This document shows positions 63,567-64,000 of a stretch of 64,000 bases of DNA, one piece after another. The DNA lies in contig NZ_BBMA01000006.1 of the NCBI RefSeq assembly GCF_000971215.1, positions 62,001-126,000 on the forward strand, in the 5' to 3' direction. The notes under the pieces are model-generated. The model was not told the origin of the DNA. It made no database searches and was given only the letters and a program-made list of their open reading frames with translations. The DNA comes from Demequina silvatica (lineage in GTDB: Bacteria > Actinomycetota > Actinomycetes > Actinomycetales > Demequinaceae). Both the position numbers and the translations under genes were made by a program. The stretch's first letter is position 1. The number at the start of each line of letters is the position of its first letter.

Positions 63567-64000
63567 TCAGCAGCCCTCGCTCGCGGCCGCGGTGTCCCGT
63601 TTGACCACGGTCTCCTGCGCGCCCGGCGTCTGCACGTATGCCGGCGGCAGCACGCCCCGCTCGTTCGCCGCGATTGTGTATCGCAGCGTCGCGGTCTCGC
63701 CGGGCGCGATCTCGATACGTGCCGTCGCCATCGCGCGCCCCTCCTCATGCTCGGGACGCACCTTGGCCTTCTTGCCGTCCAGCGTCACGCCGGTGACGCC
63801 GGTGCCCACCGCCGGGTAGATGAGCACGTTGGCATGGAACTCGCCCAGCGAAACGTAGATGCCGCCGCCGCTGACGTACTCGGGCAGGGCCTCGAGATCG
63901 CCGTCAAAGGCGTGCGTGAAGGCGACCTCGACCTCCTGACCCGCGATCGAGCCGTCGGGGCACATGAGGTCCGTCACTGTCGCGGCGGTGTCGACGTAGT
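63567..64000 (-). CDS. C-terminal part of a large exported protein, possibly DUF4012
   Basis: The frame is open to the window edge, so only the last 144 or so residues are seen. They are beta-rich: VEVAFTHAFDGDLEALPEYV, IYVSLGEFHANVLIYPAVGT, IEIAPGETATLRYTIAANER. The pattern of a proline-glycine strand with a final unstructured tail ending in EGC resembles the end of DUF4012 proteins common in actinobacterial polysaccharide clusters, but this is a weak match. It converges with fcl with a three-base gap. Confidence 0.5.
   Translation of the reverse strand, partial: YVDTAATVTDLMCPDGSIAGQEVEVAFTHAFDGDLEALPEYVSGGGIYVSLGEFHANVLIYPAVGTGVTGVTLDGKKAKVRPEHEEGRAMATARIEIAPGETATLRYTIAANERGVLPPAYVQTPGAQETVVKRDTAAASEGC

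Overview
The window is high-GC DNA from an actinobacterium, most likely a member of the Micrococcales near Cellulomonadaceae or Demequinaceae. The order-level call rests on gene order: lsr2-lysS, then nadC, nadB, panD, panC, DUF2520, two PH-domain proteins, DUF3180, folBK, folP, folE, ftsH, hpt, tilS and dacB, with phoU beside gpmA and a senX3-like start. The family-level guess is weak. No tRNA, rRNA or CRISPR array was found.

Layout. Positions 1-1740 hold the start of a SenX3-like kinase, phoU and gpmA. An IS110-family element follows to about 3170. From 3.3 to 27.7 kb lies conserved housekeeping: a lactonase-like protein, Lsr2, LysRS, NAD synthesis (nadC, nadB), a CstR-like regulator with a CoA-disulfide reductase-rhodanese protein between two matching operators, pantothenate genes, a folate operon, FtsH, Hpt, TilS, a PBP4-type carboxypeptidase and pyrophosphatase. 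From 28 to 40 kb is a mixed envelope and sulfur region: an NlpC/P60 hydrolase, three anchored SGNH proteins and an acyltransferase-3 protein (a plausible split O-acetylation set), two homoserine acyltransferases (one coupled to metY), a secreted protein and a lipoprotein. From 39.9 to 64 kb is an exopolysaccharide/surface island with two Wzz/BY-kinases, glycosyltransferases, flippase, polymerase, priming transferase, Gmd/Fcl for GDP-L-fucose, and two complete insertion sequences.

Most unusual content. (1) A tightly overlapped operon: BY-kinase, then a fusion of a catalytically dead low-molecular-weight phosphatase domain to an HprK-like kinase, PqqD, nucleotidyltransferase and PqqD. A 49-residue membrane peptide and two proteins with double-arginine signal peptides follow on the same strand. 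(2) The 11-mer GGGACGATGCG, or a one-mismatch form, occurs more than 30 times between 0 and 43.5 kb, in and between genes and several times as inverted pairs, and was not found from 43.5 to 64 kb. It resembles a DNA-uptake-type signal. (3) Two families of about 100-bp palindromic intergenic elements; two copies of the second flank a DUF559 gene that splits the usual ftsH-hpt order. (4) An IS1634-like element lies exactly between two 623-bp direct repeats, and an IS256 element has a 9-bp target duplication.

All coordinates and counts were read by eye; family assignments come from motif recognition, not from searches.
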